Below are positions 24,609-33,874 of a stretch of DNA of 50,635 nt, piece after piece; within the stretch, counting starts at the first letter, position 1; each line of letters opens with the position of its first letter. This DNA is from a virus, in the IMG/VR virus record IMGVR_UViG_3300013137_002980, positions 1 to 50,635 of that record. One strand, 5' to 3'. The notes beneath the pieces were generated by a model. That model was not told where the DNA came from and did no database searches. It was given only the letters and a program-made list of their open reading frames with translations. A program made the translations under genes and the position numbers.

Positions 24609-25682
24609 TTATACGAACCCACGACCACCGACTAAACCGTTTTTATTGTTCGGAATAGCAAGTGGAGATGATTCAGCCAATAATTGAATGCTTGAAGGAT
24701 TCTTTTCCTGCCACTGGCTTAAATAGAACTCCAGTGCCTGACCAAATGCTTCAACGTTCTGCAATGCACAGTGTGCAATCCAACCATTCGCATCAGAAAC
24801 CAAACCAAAGAAATCTTCTGGAATAAAGCGCTCTGCAACACCTTCCATATTGTGTTTAACGTCATAGGTCCAGATTTCAATATTATCGACAGTACCTCGG
24901 AACTGAGGCTTATCAGCGTGGTCAAAAGTTGGAGTCAGCGGAACACTGATACCGGTATACGGCGCAATGAACTTCTCCTTGAACTCTGGGTCCTTGATTA
25001 AGGTGTTGTATACCTTAGAAGTGGTCAGAGCCATGATAGGTGATGTACCTGAGTGCTCAATAGACAACTCAATCATGGATTGAATGTCTTTAACAGGCGT
25101 TGCACCAGCTTGGCCCCATTTGACCAATGGTGTGAAATTACAGGCCGCATTACGCTCATAATCGACTTCATACATTGGGAAGTCAGCGGAAGCAAAAGTG
25201 GTTTTACCGTAAAGCAATACATCACGTGCAATCAATAATTTTCGGTTATCAATTGATTGACGAAGATATAAAGCCTTTTGAGCCTGATCAATCAGCAGTA
25301 GATCTGCATCAGATAGGCGATTTGAACCGGTAGCAATTACACCAAACTGGCGTAAACGTGCAATAAGTGCAGTATTCTGAATTTCACTCGGCATTACCGT
25401 CATCATCGGTTTTAGATAAGCCGGCTTCACGAATTTCACGTTACCAGATTCACCCACTTTAATCTGACGGCCAGCTGCAGTCGGAGTAACAAACGGTGCA
25501 AGTGGTGTCGCAGTATTCAGCTCACCCACAGGTACTTCTTTTTTAGTGTATGACACACGTTGTGGAAAGAAGCGATCCATTAACCAGGTATCAACCTTTT
25601 GAGTAGTATCGGTCAATAACACTAGCTGTGGAACGTCCAGCAATTCAACTGGTGCATTTTGAAATGTAAAAGTTTGACTCAT
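24609..25682 (-). CDS. Major capsid protein (lambda gpE family)
   Basis: 357 residues matching Phage_cap_E (PF03864): VDTWLMDRFFPQRVSYTKKE, TPLAPFVTPTAAGRQIKVG and VKFVKPAYLKPMMTV at the N-terminus, and EIWTYDV and ERFIPEDFFGLV later. It forms the icosahedral shell. It follows the protease/scaffold and decoration genes in the standard order. Confidence 0.9.
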   Translation of the reverse strand: MSQTFTFQNAPVELLDVPQLVLLTDTTQKVDTWLMDRFFPQRVSYTKKEVPVGELNTATPLAPFVTPTAAGRQIKVGESGNVKFVKPAYLKPMMTVMPSEIQNTALIARLRQFGVIATGSNRLSDADLLLIDQAQKALYLRQSIDNRKLLIARDVLLYGKTTFASADFPMYEVDYERNAACNFTPLVKWGQAGATPVKDIQSMIELSIEHSGTSPIMALTTSKVYNTLIKDPEFKEKFIAPYTGISVPLTPTFDHADKPQFRGTVDNIEIWTYDVKHNMEGVAERFIPEDFFGLVSDANGWIAHCALQNVEAFGQALEFYLSQWQEKNPSSIQLLAESSPLAIPNNKNGLVGGRGFV

Positions 25683-25685
25683 GTC

Positions 25686-26072
25686 TTAGTTCCCCACAAC
25701 TTTACGAAGTTCGATTTTATTAACCAATGCTTGTGCACGTACTGCATCATATTGAGCAGTAGTCAGAGGTGTTCCATTCACAGTAACTACTGCAATATCA
25801 AATGGACCTTGTACGTAGATCGGCATTTCCAAATTATTAGCAGCATGATAAGTGGCCTGCTCTGCTGTGAAATCTGATACAGCAATTGCATTCCATTCAC
25901 CCACCACACCTTCAGTGACAACAGGATGATCAGCAACGTTATTGGCACCCACGTTAAGTAAATCGCCGCGCTTATATGCTGTAGCGGTTTTTACTTTGGC
26001 ATTTTCTGTGCGCACTCCATCACCAACCACCAACTGTTTATTTTCAATAGTGCCTGTTAATACTTGACTCAT
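25686..26072 (-). CDS. Head decoration protein (lambda gpD-like)
   Basis: 128 residues. The architecture (ATAYKRGDLLNVGANN, GEWNAIAVSDFTAEQAT, MPIYVQGPFDIAVV and a closing helix VRAQALVNKIELRKV) matches the head decoration protein family (PF02924). It sits between the protease/scaffold and capsid genes as lambda D does. Confidence 0.83.
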   Translation of the reverse strand: MSQVLTGTIENKQLVVGDGVRTENAKVKTATAYKRGDLLNVGANNVADHPVVTEGVVGEWNAIAVSDFTAEQATYHAANNLEMPIYVQGPFDIAVVTVNGTPLTTAQYDAVRAQALVNKIELRKVVGN

Positions 26073-27037
26073 GATTTAGCTCCTTGTTGCTGCGCCGCCA
26101 TAAACTGATTGAATGCCTGATCTAAAGCCGAACCTTGTGGAGCTTGACCACCCTGCCCCGGATTGGCTTGATGAGTAAACAAGTGAGCAAACGCTGGGTT
26201 TACACTTGGTGTTTGTGTTTGCTGTGTTTGGCCTGCAGGTGTTTGTGGCTGACTTGGTGCTGCAAATTGCTTAAGCGTAGTGGCCATCAAATCAAAAGCA
26301 TCATCAGGCATAGCTGCAAACTTGGTTTTTTCTTCAGCAGTAAATTCTTTGCCCAAGTCTTTACTTAAAGACTCGATAGCAGAATTGCGCTTGTCTGCTG
26401 CAAACTGTTTGTTTTGTTCAGTCAAAGTGGATACTTGACCTTCCAATTCTTGAATTTTCGCTTTCGCTTGTTCTAAGTCCACGTCTGTGTCCTCTTTGCT
26501 AGATTGTGTTGGGTTGTGGCTGGCTGCCACGGCGTTTGTGTTGTCATCTGCACCCAAAGCACAGAAAGACACTTCACGAATACGACCACCACGAAATACC
26601 GTGATTGGCCCTTGGTGAACTTTTCCATTGACTGTGACAGATGCATCAGCCTGAATTTCCTCAACAGAGGATGGCTCAATACGAACCGACATTTGCCACG
26701 GGAAACCATCGTCAGAGTCTTGAGCGACTTCAGTGCCAAACTCGTTGCTCATTAAGTCGCCTGAAACAACCAAGCCTTGTTGGTGGTTAATGCTGTGTTC
26801 ATTGATGACACCTGCACGCTGACGTGGTGAGTGGTCGAGTAATGCAGGAATACGCCCTTTAATTTGCATAGAATCCAAATCAAAAATAATGCGGTCCCAA
26901 TACCAATGGTCTGTAATCACTTCACCGCTATATGCCACGCCTGTGAATGTGCGTTTTTTCTTGCCTTCTTCGGCTTGATTGACGTTCAGATCACCAAGCC
27001 GAAAGCAGTATTTATCCTGTGTTTCCTCTACTGGCAT
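26069..27037 (-). CDS. Prohead protease fused to scaffold domain
   Basis: 322 residues. The N-terminal protease part (about 1-165) has the conserved histidine in PALLDHSPRQRAGVI and serine in WQMSVRIEPS of phage prohead proteases. A Gln/Glu/Ala-rich C-terminal region (about 180-322) with coiled coil and PQTPAGQTQQTQTP looks like a scaffold, as in Mu gpI/Z and lambda C/Nu3. It would template and then mature the prohead. Confidence 0.83.
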   Translation of the reverse strand: MPVEETQDKYCFRLGDLNVNQAEEGKKKRTFTGVAYSGEVITDHWYWDRIIFDLDSMQIKGRIPALLDHSPRQRAGVINEHSINHQQGLVVSGDLMSNEFGTEVAQDSDDGFPWQMSVRIEPSSVEEIQADASVTVNGKVHQGPITVFRGGRIREVSFCALGADDNTNAVAASHNPTQSSKEDTDVDLEQAKAKIQELEGQVSTLTEQNKQFAADKRNSAIESLSKDLGKEFTAEEKTKFAAMPDDAFDLMATTLKQFAAPSQPQTPAGQTQQTQTPSVNPAFAHLFTHQANPGQGGQAPQGSALDQAFNQFMAAQQQGAKS

Positions 27038-27051
27038 TTTTCATGCTCCAT

Positions 27052-27075
27052 AAAAAAACCGCCCTTTCGGACGGT
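27052..27075 (-). terminator. Terminator within the head operon
   Basis: On the minus strand, AACCGTCC-GAAA-GGGCGGTT followed by a T-run of seven. It separates the small membrane protein gene from the protease gene, so capsid expression needs read-through or antitermination. Confidence 0.85.
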
Positions 27076-27092
27076 TGTAATTGGTTTAAAAG

Positions 27093-27314
27093 TTAATTTC
27101 TTTCATACCGCACACAATGCTCAGTAATTTGTGGCACTATGACTTTCCCTGTGACAATGTTATTCACTTGCGTTTCAGTCTTGGTGCAAGTCCAATCTGA
27201 TTTATTTAGTGAAATTTTTTCACTTTTAGCGTCTTGCCATACCACATAACCAAAAAACAGAGCAATGGAAAAAATTAGGATAGCTGCGCCCCACATCAAA
27301 TACTTATCTGTCAT
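27093..27314 (-). CDS. Small membrane protein in the head operon
   Basis: 73 residues from the ATG at 27314 (AAGG 6 nt upstream). One transmembrane segment (about 7-26, MWGAAILIFSIALFFGYVVW) and a polar part with two Cys (DWTCTKT, EHCVRYE). Followed by a terminator. Unusual among head genes and probably a moron; the topology suggests a periplasmic C-terminus. Confidence 0.65.
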   Translation of the reverse strand: MTDKYLMWGAAILIFSIALFFGYVVWQDAKSEKISLNKSDWTCTKTETQVNNIVTGKVIVPQITEHCVRYERN

Positions 27315-27376
27315 TTTAGCCTTGTCCATGCTTTTGAGATTAGATCATAAACGATTTGCTGCTCTTGTGTAGTCAT
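27311..27376 (-). CDS. Translationally coupled 21-residue mini-ORF
   Basis: The ATG overlaps the stop of the Mu F-like gene (TAATG) and its TGA overlaps the start of the next gene (ATGA). The product would be MTTQEQQIVYDLISKAWTRL plus Lys. GGTGAG precedes it. It may encode a peptide or simply couple translation of the membrane protein. Confidence 0.4.
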   Translation of the reverse strand: MTTQEQQIVYDLISKAWTRLK

Positions 27377-28581
27377 TAACTCACCAATGCTTTTAATGTA
27401 TAAATCAGCTTGCCTTTGATCGTTTCAATAGAAACCACCTCAAATGACAGTCCCAGTGGAATTAAAACCCCTTGCCCTGCATTCAGCTTTTCCAGATCAA
27501 TACCCAATCCCTTGGCATTCTCAATCTGAATCACAATATCACCTGCAGTTTCAGTCATGAGTAACGGCGCGCTCAATTGAACTGTCTGCCCAACCTGATA
27601 CGCTGCAACCTGCTGGATAGTTGCACCACCGACCACAGTTGAAGCTGTATTGCTTGCCACAGCTTGAATCGCTGCCATATCAGTAGTGAGCCATCGCTTC
27701 AGCACATCGTCTGCCAGTGAAGCTGTGGATGCATTTAAATACGTGGTCAATGCTGAGTCATTACCTTGCACATAATCTAGAAAAGTCCGAATCGCACTTG
27801 GCCTGATCTGCGGATCAAGTGGAATCACTGTATCTGCAATCGTATTAAACAGATCTCGAGTTTTGTCATCCATCGGGGCAAACAGACTTGTCAGCTTTTT
27901 GGATGCAGTCCACTCGGCCTGAATAACCTGCTTTTGCTCTAACAGGTATTCTTTATCCAGGGAAGAAACACTGATCTTTTTATCAACCAGTGATTCAAGC
28001 TCACCAAACTGCAGTGGATGTGAACTCCAGTCCAATGCTTCAGCGACTTCAGGCAGTTGATCATCTGGTGTGATGCCGTATTTCAATGCCTGTTTCTCAG
28101 TCAGTGCAATCACTGTGCACCGGCAGCGGTACCCCAGTGGTGGGTAATGTGACAGCCAAAACGGATGGTCAATCGGCAATACGATTCGATCTAACGCTAA
28201 GTGACTGGGACGCACTCGGCTATCATTGATCGCTGAGTACATCAAATACGGTCGTTTAGCCTTGTTTCGTTGCTGTTGTTGCCATCGGCCGTGACCGTAT
28301 GCACTCTGAATATTGGTGCGGAATACATTATCCAGATAATGTTTTGGCAGGATGATTTCAGATTCTTCAATCAGCTTCTGAAAATCCTTAAACGTCCCAC
28401 CGTCTGCAATGGATTTATTCACCGCCTTGATGACTGTCTCAATCTGCTCAAGACTCGACAAAAAGCTAACTGTGGTTGCCATCTGTCGAGTCTTAAGGTC
28501 CATTGAATAGAAATCATCAGGTAGTACGATTTTTTTATTGTGGGCGTATCGCAAGGCCTCAAGAAAGGTAACTGGTTGCAT
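27376..28581 (-). CDS. Minor head / head morphogenesis protein (Mu gpF-like)
   Basis: 401 residues. The Phage_Mu_F domain (PF04233) is seen at about 85-165: VFRTNIQSAYGHGRWQQ, YSAINDSRVRPSHLALD, PPLGYRCRCTVIAL. The C-terminal half contains a repeat-poor beta domain. It acts with the portal in head assembly and lies immediately after the portal gene. Confidence 0.88.
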   Translation of the reverse strand: MQPVTFLEALRYAHNKKIVLPDDFYSMDLKTRQMATTVSFLSSLEQIETVIKAVNKSIADGGTFKDFQKLIEESEIILPKHYLDNVFRTNIQSAYGHGRWQQQQRNKAKRPYLMYSAINDSRVRPSHLALDRIVLPIDHPFWLSHYPPLGYRCRCTVIALTEKQALKYGITPDDQLPEVAEALDWSSHPLQFGELESLVDKKISVSSLDKEYLLEQKQVIQAEWTASKKLTSLFAPMDDKTRDLFNTIADTVIPLDPQIRPSAIRTFLDYVQGNDSALTTYLNASTASLADDVLKRWLTTDMAAIQAVASNTASTVVGGATIQQVAAYQVGQTVQLSAPLLMTETAGDIVIQIENAKGLGIDLEKLNAGQGVLIPLGLSFEVVSIETIKGKLIYTLKALVS

Positions 28582-28583
28582 GG

Positions 28584-30041
28584 CTATTTACCTTTTTGAG
28601 CTGCCGCATACCCCAGCACATCAGCCGCATACAAAGCTTGATCCAGATTGGCCGTGAACTGCGTCTGTGTTGCCTCTGGAATCAGTTGCATTAAGTTAAA
28701 TGCCAGGCTTTCAGGACTATCCGATTTAAACACCAGCTCTTTCACCTGCTCATTGGACAGCAGCTGTAATTCACCTTGGCCATCCGTCAGTTCTTCAACT
28801 TCTTGCTGGGCATCCGATAGCTTGTTCGGCTTGGCTTTGAAGCTGAATGCTTGCTTCGGTACGGCGCTAAACTGACTGAAGTTGATTTGTGTTTGTTCCA
28901 TCAAATCGCCTTCTTGTAGGCCATATTCACGGATGAAATAAGCATTCGAGAAATTTGCACCGGCATTCTTCAAATATCCGTCACGTTCAGCCTGGTCTTT
29001 ATTCAGCGGTTTAGGCTTTTCACCCAGCATGACCTTGTGCTCACCCCAATTATTTAGAGCGCATACAGCATCAACCACCGCTTGTAGCGTAGGTGTGACC
29101 AGTCGAATATCGGATTTAAGCTTATCCATACGGACGTTTTCATGCACTTGACCTAATGCACGACTACCAGTGCCATCGGTGCCACTGGTGAGTGTTTGTC
29201 CCAGCACGACTTTCTGGATCTGGCGAATCAATACATTGTTGAATGATTCAAATGCAGCGCCGGCGGTACCACTGGTGCCCGAGGTTGAAAGAATCGAAAC
29301 CTCATCTTCAATATCAATTGATAGAACACTTTGAGCATGGGCATTCAGTAAAGCTCGGCTCATGTCTTCAGTTTCAGTATCTTTGCACTTACCAAGCAAA
29401 ATTGGTGTACCGAAACGTTCCAAGAACTTGGCCCAGAACTTAAAGCCATTTTGCTTAAAGAAGAACAGCCAATACAGCGTTGCCAATAATGCTTTTCCGT
29501 AAGGCTGCTCATAAGTGGCTTTACGTTGCGTCAGGAAGAACTTAAAAACCCGGTCAACTTCATGACCTGCACCACTGCCATCTACCCGCAAGATCAGCCG
29601 ACCATCATTTTTAGGCTCAAACCATTGCATTGGTTTTTCACCAATCCATTGCAAGCCAATATGCCCTTCAGGCTTTAACTCATAGACAGCCTCTTGCACG
29701 GAATAGCCAAAAAATAAAGCATTCAAGGCCCCGGTAGCAATTTCGTGGTACCACTCCTTCAGCATTTCATTCAGAAGCTCGGCCTCTGGTGTATCGCTCG
29801 GCTCTATCCGTAGCGGGGTGGCCAGCAGTGCATCTAGCCGGGTTTCAACGACCTGTGCAATTTCATCATCATCAAGCAAGACACGTAATTTATGACGTGT
29901 AATACCCGCTTTGCGCAGTACTTCATCAGTGTCCGGCTGGCGACCAAAGTTAACTAAAAACTGAGTTACGGCTTCTTGAGTGTATAAGTTGCCATAGGAC
30001 AAAGCCTTTTTTGACGCTTTGCCCTTTTTAGACTTTGCCAT
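28584..30041 (-). CDS. Portal protein, DUF935 (Mu gp29-like)
   Basis: 485 residues of the DUF935 family: LYTQEAVTQFLVNFGRQPDT, ETRLDALLATPLRIEP, GALNALFFGYSVQEAVY and the long helical core. It is the dodecameric DNA entry port between terminase and capsid genes. A lysine-rich start (MAKSKKGKASKKA) is typical of the family. Confidence 0.9.
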   Translation of the reverse strand: MAKSKKGKASKKALSYGNLYTQEAVTQFLVNFGRQPDTDEVLRKAGITRHKLRVLLDDDEIAQVVETRLDALLATPLRIEPSDTPEAELLNEMLKEWYHEIATGALNALFFGYSVQEAVYELKPEGHIGLQWIGEKPMQWFEPKNDGRLILRVDGSGAGHEVDRVFKFFLTQRKATYEQPYGKALLATLYWLFFFKQNGFKFWAKFLERFGTPILLGKCKDTETEDMSRALLNAHAQSVLSIDIEDEVSILSTSGTSGTAGAAFESFNNVLIRQIQKVVLGQTLTSGTDGTGSRALGQVHENVRMDKLKSDIRLVTPTLQAVVDAVCALNNWGEHKVMLGEKPKPLNKDQAERDGYLKNAGANFSNAYFIREYGLQEGDLMEQTQINFSQFSAVPKQAFSFKAKPNKLSDAQQEVEELTDGQGELQLLSNEQVKELVFKSDSPESLAFNLMQLIPEATQTQFTANLDQALYAADVLGYAAAQKGK

Positions 30042-30052
30042 GGGTTTTCCTT

Positions 30053-31459
30053 TTAATAGGTGCGACTACCTGCACCGGCTGGTTTTTTCGGTGTTCTGGT
30101 TTCATTTAGTTCATTGAATGCATCACTACCCGCATCAACCTGGTCATCATAACGACCATTCGGAAAGCTTCTTAACTCCTCAATAAATGGCTTATTCCAG
30201 TCACCGCGGAGCATTTTTACATTTCCTACGTTCACCTGAGCTGCAAATGGCTGAGCGCGAGTGATCTTGTCACCTGAAACCGTTTCGGCTTTGACATTAA
30301 AGCCGGATAGTTTGGTAATAAAGTTTTTGGCTTGAGCCTTACCAGCTTGCCCCGGGTCTTGTGGCAGTCGGATCGCTACAGACTTGCCATCAAGCTCAGC
30401 AGTTTGCGTAATACGCTTCTCAACACCATCTGGGCCTAGTTGCGCACGTTCAACATCGACAATATAGATATAACCATCCTTGCCTTTCGCCTCACGCACA
30501 CCTACTGTGTAGTCCCCTTCATTTTCTGATGATGCTAAATCCCATGCACGTACATGGTGGAGAAGATCCGCCGGTAGAGCATCAACAATTTCAATATTGT
30601 CGGGCTTGAAGAAACCACCTGCAGGTGGTGATGGCATTTGGCGATATTGCCCCGCAAATACATACGGCGCTGCTAGCTCCATTCTTTCTAGCGTTTCTAT
30701 GCTGTGTTTCTCAGGCCATAAAGCAGAACCATCAGGCTGAATAGCCGATAAGCATAAATGCTCCCACTCCTCACCGTTCCCACCATCCAGAAGCCATCCG
30801 GCCAAGTCTTCTTCATGCAAACGCTGCATAATGACAATAATCGGGGTATCTGGTGAGTTGGTACGTGATTCAAGAGTATTTTGGAACCACTCAATTACAC
30901 TTTTACGGATGGTGTCTGAACGTGCTTCACTGGCTTTATGCGGGTCATCAATAATGATTGCCCCGCCGAATGAATCACGAAATTTACCAGCACCAAAACC
31001 TGTGATGGTACCGCCGGTACCTTGTGAGTAACAGACACCACCTTGCGCGGTTCGCCAGTCATCCTTCGCTTTACTATCATCGCGTAGTTCAAATTCAGGA
31101 AATACGCGCCTATATGCTTCTTCCTGCACTAAATTACGTGTCTGGAAAGCGTTGTTAGCCGCCAAGGTTGCAGAATAACTAATATGAATAAATTCACTAT
31201 CAGGTGTCTTGCCAAAGCACCATGCCATGAAATTAATAACGGCCAGTTCAGTTTTAGAATACCGTGGTGGAATATTGATAATTAATCGCTTAGTTTCCCC
31301 ACGGTACACCTTCATTAATGCATCACAGATTGCGCGATGGTGCCAGTTGTGCAGCCACTTGTACTTTCTGCGCTCTTTAAACATATAACGCGAGAAAAAA
31401 TACAAATCTTCTTGAGCTTCAATCTGTATGGCCAACTCACGCGCTGGATCAATACTCAT
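30053..31459 (-). CDS. terL: Terminase large subunit
   Basis: 468 residues. ATPase motifs: Walker A-like INIPPRYSKTE (about 59-69), Walker B FGGAIIIDDPHKA, and the coupling motif IIVIMQRLHEEDLAGW. The nuclease domain begins VRAWDLASSENEGDYTVGV with its conserved Asp, and a later GRYDDQVDA carries another. It packages DNA through the DUF935 portal. The start overlaps the end of the small subunit gene by 11 bp. Confidence 0.93.
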   Translation of the reverse strand: MSIDPARELAIQIEAQEDLYFFSRYMFKERRKYKWLHNWHHRAICDALMKVYRGETKRLIINIPPRYSKTELAVINFMAWCFGKTPDSEFIHISYSATLAANNAFQTRNLVQEEAYRRVFPEFELRDDSKAKDDWRTAQGGVCYSQGTGGTITGFGAGKFRDSFGGAIIIDDPHKASEARSDTIRKSVIEWFQNTLESRTNSPDTPIIVIMQRLHEEDLAGWLLDGGNGEEWEHLCLSAIQPDGSALWPEKHSIETLERMELAAPYVFAGQYRQMPSPPAGGFFKPDNIEIVDALPADLLHHVRAWDLASSENEGDYTVGVREAKGKDGYIYIVDVERAQLGPDGVEKRITQTAELDGKSVAIRLPQDPGQAGKAQAKNFITKLSGFNVKAETVSGDKITRAQPFAAQVNVGNVKMLRGDWNKPFIEELRSFPNGRYDDQVDAGSDAFNELNETRTPKKPAGAGSRTY

Positions 31460-31916
31460 CTAAAACCCGCTCCCTAGCTTTTAGGTAGCTTTCGGTTGAT
31501 ACATTCTGGTTTATAGTTTCAATGGGCTTGCCATCCTTTCCTGTGATTTCTTGCCGGTTAGTGAATTGCCCACCAACATCCTTGGCCGCCTGCTCCAGAA
31601 TCTTGAGTGACATCACTACATTTTTAGAGTTACGCTCTAATTGCTTCTGGTACTGCTTGAGCCGGTAATGCTTATTTGCAATCGGGATGTCAATTAAGCC
31701 AGCATCAAAATCAGCGCGGGTTTTGTTGAATAGCTCGACAAACTTTTTGGAAAGGTTTTTGCCTGCCAGCTTGGTTGGATCGTATGAAGCACACTGCCGA
31801 CGATCAATTTCTATCTTAAACTCTTGTTTGACCGCATCAGCAACTTCTTGAGGTGTGTCACGGCATGCAAGAGCTTGAACTATAAATATTTTTACAGGCT
31901 CTTTTAGCGCTGCCAT
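31449..31916 (-). CDS. terS: Terminase small subunit, DUF2280
   Basis: 155 residues from the ATG at 31916 (GAGGTG upstream). MAALKEPVKIFIVQALACRDTPQEVADAVKQEF with YDPTKLAGKNLSKK is the DUF2280 pattern (PF10045), an HTH-containing terminase subunit that recognises the packaging site. It overlaps terL. Confidence 0.88.
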   Translation of the reverse strand: MAALKEPVKIFIVQALACRDTPQEVADAVKQEFKIEIDRRQCASYDPTKLAGKNLSKKFVELFNKTRADFDAGLIDIPIANKHYRLKQYQKQLERNSKNVVMSLKILEQAAKDVGGQFTNRQEITGKDGKPIETINQNVSTESYLKARERVLDEY

Positions 31917-31961
31917 AACCACCTCTTTGTCATACTACGTCAAACAAAATAGGCAAAAAAA

Positions 31962-32609
31962 TCACGCCAACTTCAATAAACACGTACCACATGCATGAGC
32001 AATTTTTGCCTTGCCGATTGTAGGACCATCATTTGCAAGCTCCACCATTTTTTGAACGTCTGGTGATGCACCGTAGCGCTGGACCACGCCATGGAATTCT
32101 TCGACGTCATGACCACGCATTTTAAGCTTTGGCCTACCTGTTGTTGGGCTGATATACATCTCACCCTCATGATCCAACTCATAGCCGATGTGGTAAAGCT
32201 CATGTTCTACCAGGGCGCAAAAGTCTGAATCACTGGCGGACTCAGCAAAGCCGGCATCAATGGTGATGATGTATTTCGGGATATAACCAAACCACTGGAC
32301 CAGTTGAAGCTCTTGGCGTTTTCGCTTCCAGCCACCAGCCATGATTGCGACCTGTTCAGCCTGTCCTAAGACAATATGCCCGCCCTTTTCAAATGGCCGA
32401 CTGGCCCACATAAAGCCGATCAAATCCCGATTGTAGTAAGACAGGTGAACGTGATCTGGATTGCAGAGTTCACCCTCTTCATCTATGAACGTACTCCAGA
32501 CCCAATCCTTTAAATCCTCATCTGGCCGGAAGTCATAAGGCACATCGTTATGCATGCTCCAATCGAAATCAAACACGCCTATGTCTTTGGGTGGCATTGG
32601 TCGTTTCAT
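31962..32609 (-). CDS. Putative phage metallopeptidase
   Basis: 215 residues from the ATG at 32609. VEHELYHIGYELDHEG contains the zinc motif HExxH (HELYH), matching the phage 'putative metallopeptidase' domain (PF18894). Substrate is unknown; homologues sit next to terminase genes. It is the first gene after a terminator at 32624. Confidence 0.8.
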   Translation of the reverse strand: MKRPMPPKDIGVFDFDWSMHNDVPYDFRPDEDLKDWVWSTFIDEEGELCNPDHVHLSYYNRDLIGFMWASRPFEKGGHIVLGQAEQVAIMAGGWKRKRQELQLVQWFGYIPKYIITIDAGFAESASDSDFCALVEHELYHIGYELDHEGEMYISPTTGRPKLKMRGHDVEEFHGVVQRYGASPDVQKMVELANDGPTIGKAKIAHACGTCLLKLA

Positions 32610-32623
32610 AATCTTCACCCATT

Positions 32624-32643
32624 AAAAAACCACCCGAAGGTGG
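32624..32643 (-). terminator. Terminator upstream of the metallopeptidase gene
   Basis: On the minus strand CCACC-TTCG-GGTGG is followed by six T. It lies between the hypothetical gene at 32656 and the packaging genes. Confidence 0.8.
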
Positions 32644-32655
32644 CTTAATTTTTTA

Positions 32656-33102
32656 CTATGCATCAATTTCAAGTGTGTAGTTCTGTGGATCTAAAACCTT
32701 TTTTAAAGTAAATCCATTAGAGTTGTTAATCTTTATAAAGAGACCGTCTGCTTTGTCACTAAAATATACGAAATCTAAGTAGTGGGTTTCACCATCATTG
32801 CAAATCCAGGGTATGTAAGTAGACTTTAATTTTCCTGCTGAATATTGATGGATTTGAAACCCTTGAAAATTTACTAAAATCTTATCACCTTGTTCTTCTA
32901 ATGGAATATATAACCCTTCCCTTGATTCAAACAGATTTAAATCATCTATATCCCCGCTGTTAGCAAGGATGCATGTAGGCGATGCTAAAGATTGAACCAA
33001 ATCTGATACTCCACCCACTTTAGGTTTTTTTCTTTCCAGCTTAAGCTTATAAAAAAAATTCTTGTTCATAATAAAGATCTCGTTGATATTTTTAGAGATC
33101 AT
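32656..33102 (-). CDS. Hypothetical protein
   Basis: 148 residues, AT-rich, with a basic start (NKNFFYKLKLERKKPK) and a beta-rich middle and end (ILVNFQGFQIHQYSAGKL, THYLDFVYFSD). The ATG at 33102 lies 1 nt after the NinB stop; an in-frame ATG at 33069 is an alternative. Base use differs from neighbours, suggesting an inserted moron with its own terminator. Confidence 0.65.
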   Translation of the reverse strand: MISKNINEIFIMNKNFFYKLKLERKKPKVGGVSDLVQSLASPTCILANSGDIDDLNLFESREGLYIPLEEQGDKILVNFQGFQIHQYSAGKLKSTYIPWICNDGETHYLDFVYFSDKADGLFIKINNSNGFTLKKVLDPQNYTLEIDA

Positions 33103-33103
33103 A

Positions 33104-33589
33104 TCATTGATAACACCACTTCAAATCATCCGGCACAGTTAAATGTACACCCAACTTCACTACTGCAAAGTCATGCACGTAATTCAAATACTCGGTCATC
33201 TGCTTAACGCTTAACTTGGTTGTACTGCAAAGCCTTATCACCTGCTCTGCAATCACCCGGTATTCTTCACACTCATTCTGTTTAAGCATTGCAATCGCAT
33301 TGCAGGTTTCAGCAAACTTTTGATCATCACGACGATAGATATAAATCAGAAATCGTTTCTTAAACTCGTAATGGAGTGAGTCTTTATCCTGGCCAGTCTT
33401 TCTTTCAATCTGGCCAAGCCACATCCAATACAAACGATTCTGAGCTGTTGATCTATCATCCTCTTTCTGATCAATCACCACCCTTAACGGCTTACCCTCA
33501 TTAATTGCTTGAGTGTAATGGGTGTGCATGAAGTTAATGGCTTTGGTGATGTCGGCATAACTCTGGATAGGAAACACGGCTTTTTGCAT
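33104..33589 (-). CDS. ninB: NinB-like recombination protein
   Basis: 161 residues. PLRVVIDQKEDDRSTAQNRLYWMWLGQI is the NinB (PF05772, lambda Orf) signature; the C-terminal MTEYLNYVHDFAVVKLGVHL is also typical. Lambda Orf binds single-stranded DNA and helps RecF-pathway-like recombination. AGGAG lies upstream. It belongs with RusA and the HNH gene to the recombination module. Confidence 0.88.
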   Translation of the reverse strand: MQKAVFPIQSYADITKAINFMHTHYTQAINEGKPLRVVIDQKEDDRSTAQNRLYWMWLGQIERKTGQDKDSLHYEFKKRFLIYIYRRDDQKFAETCNAIAMLKQNECEEYRVIAEQVIRLCSTTKLSVKQMTEYLNYVHDFAVVKLGVHLTVPDDLKWCYQ

Positions 33590-33598
33590 CTCCTGCTC

Positions 33599-33874
33599 CT
33601 AGAAAACTTCTTTATCTTCCATCACCAACATCCGATTCACCCTCACCAACCACTTCTCAAACATGGCTTCGCTCTCGGTCCGGGTGCCAAGCTCAAAACG
33701 GTCGAATCTTTGATGGCATCCCACGCAAAGCGGCACCGTGTAAGCATCGTCAGCTTTTATACCCCTGCCTTTACCATGTCCTGAACTATTTGAATGAGCA
33801 GCCTGGCTGCGTGGATTACCGCACCGAATGCATGGTAGTTTTCTGATTGCTGCGAGTCTTTTTGGATTCCGCAT
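33599..33874 (-). CDS. Small HNH/DUF968-like zinc protein
   Basis: 91 residues. CIRCGNPRSQAAHSNSSGHGKG then VPLCVGCHQRFDRFE shows the CxxC...H...CxxCH arrangement of the HNH-type DUF968/Ref-like phage nucleases. It likely cuts DNA during recombination or packaging. Confidence 0.8.
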   Translation of the reverse strand: MRNPKRLAAIRKLPCIRCGNPRSQAAHSNSSGHGKGRGIKADDAYTVPLCVGCHQRFDRFELGTRTESEAMFEKWLVRVNRMLVMEDKEVF

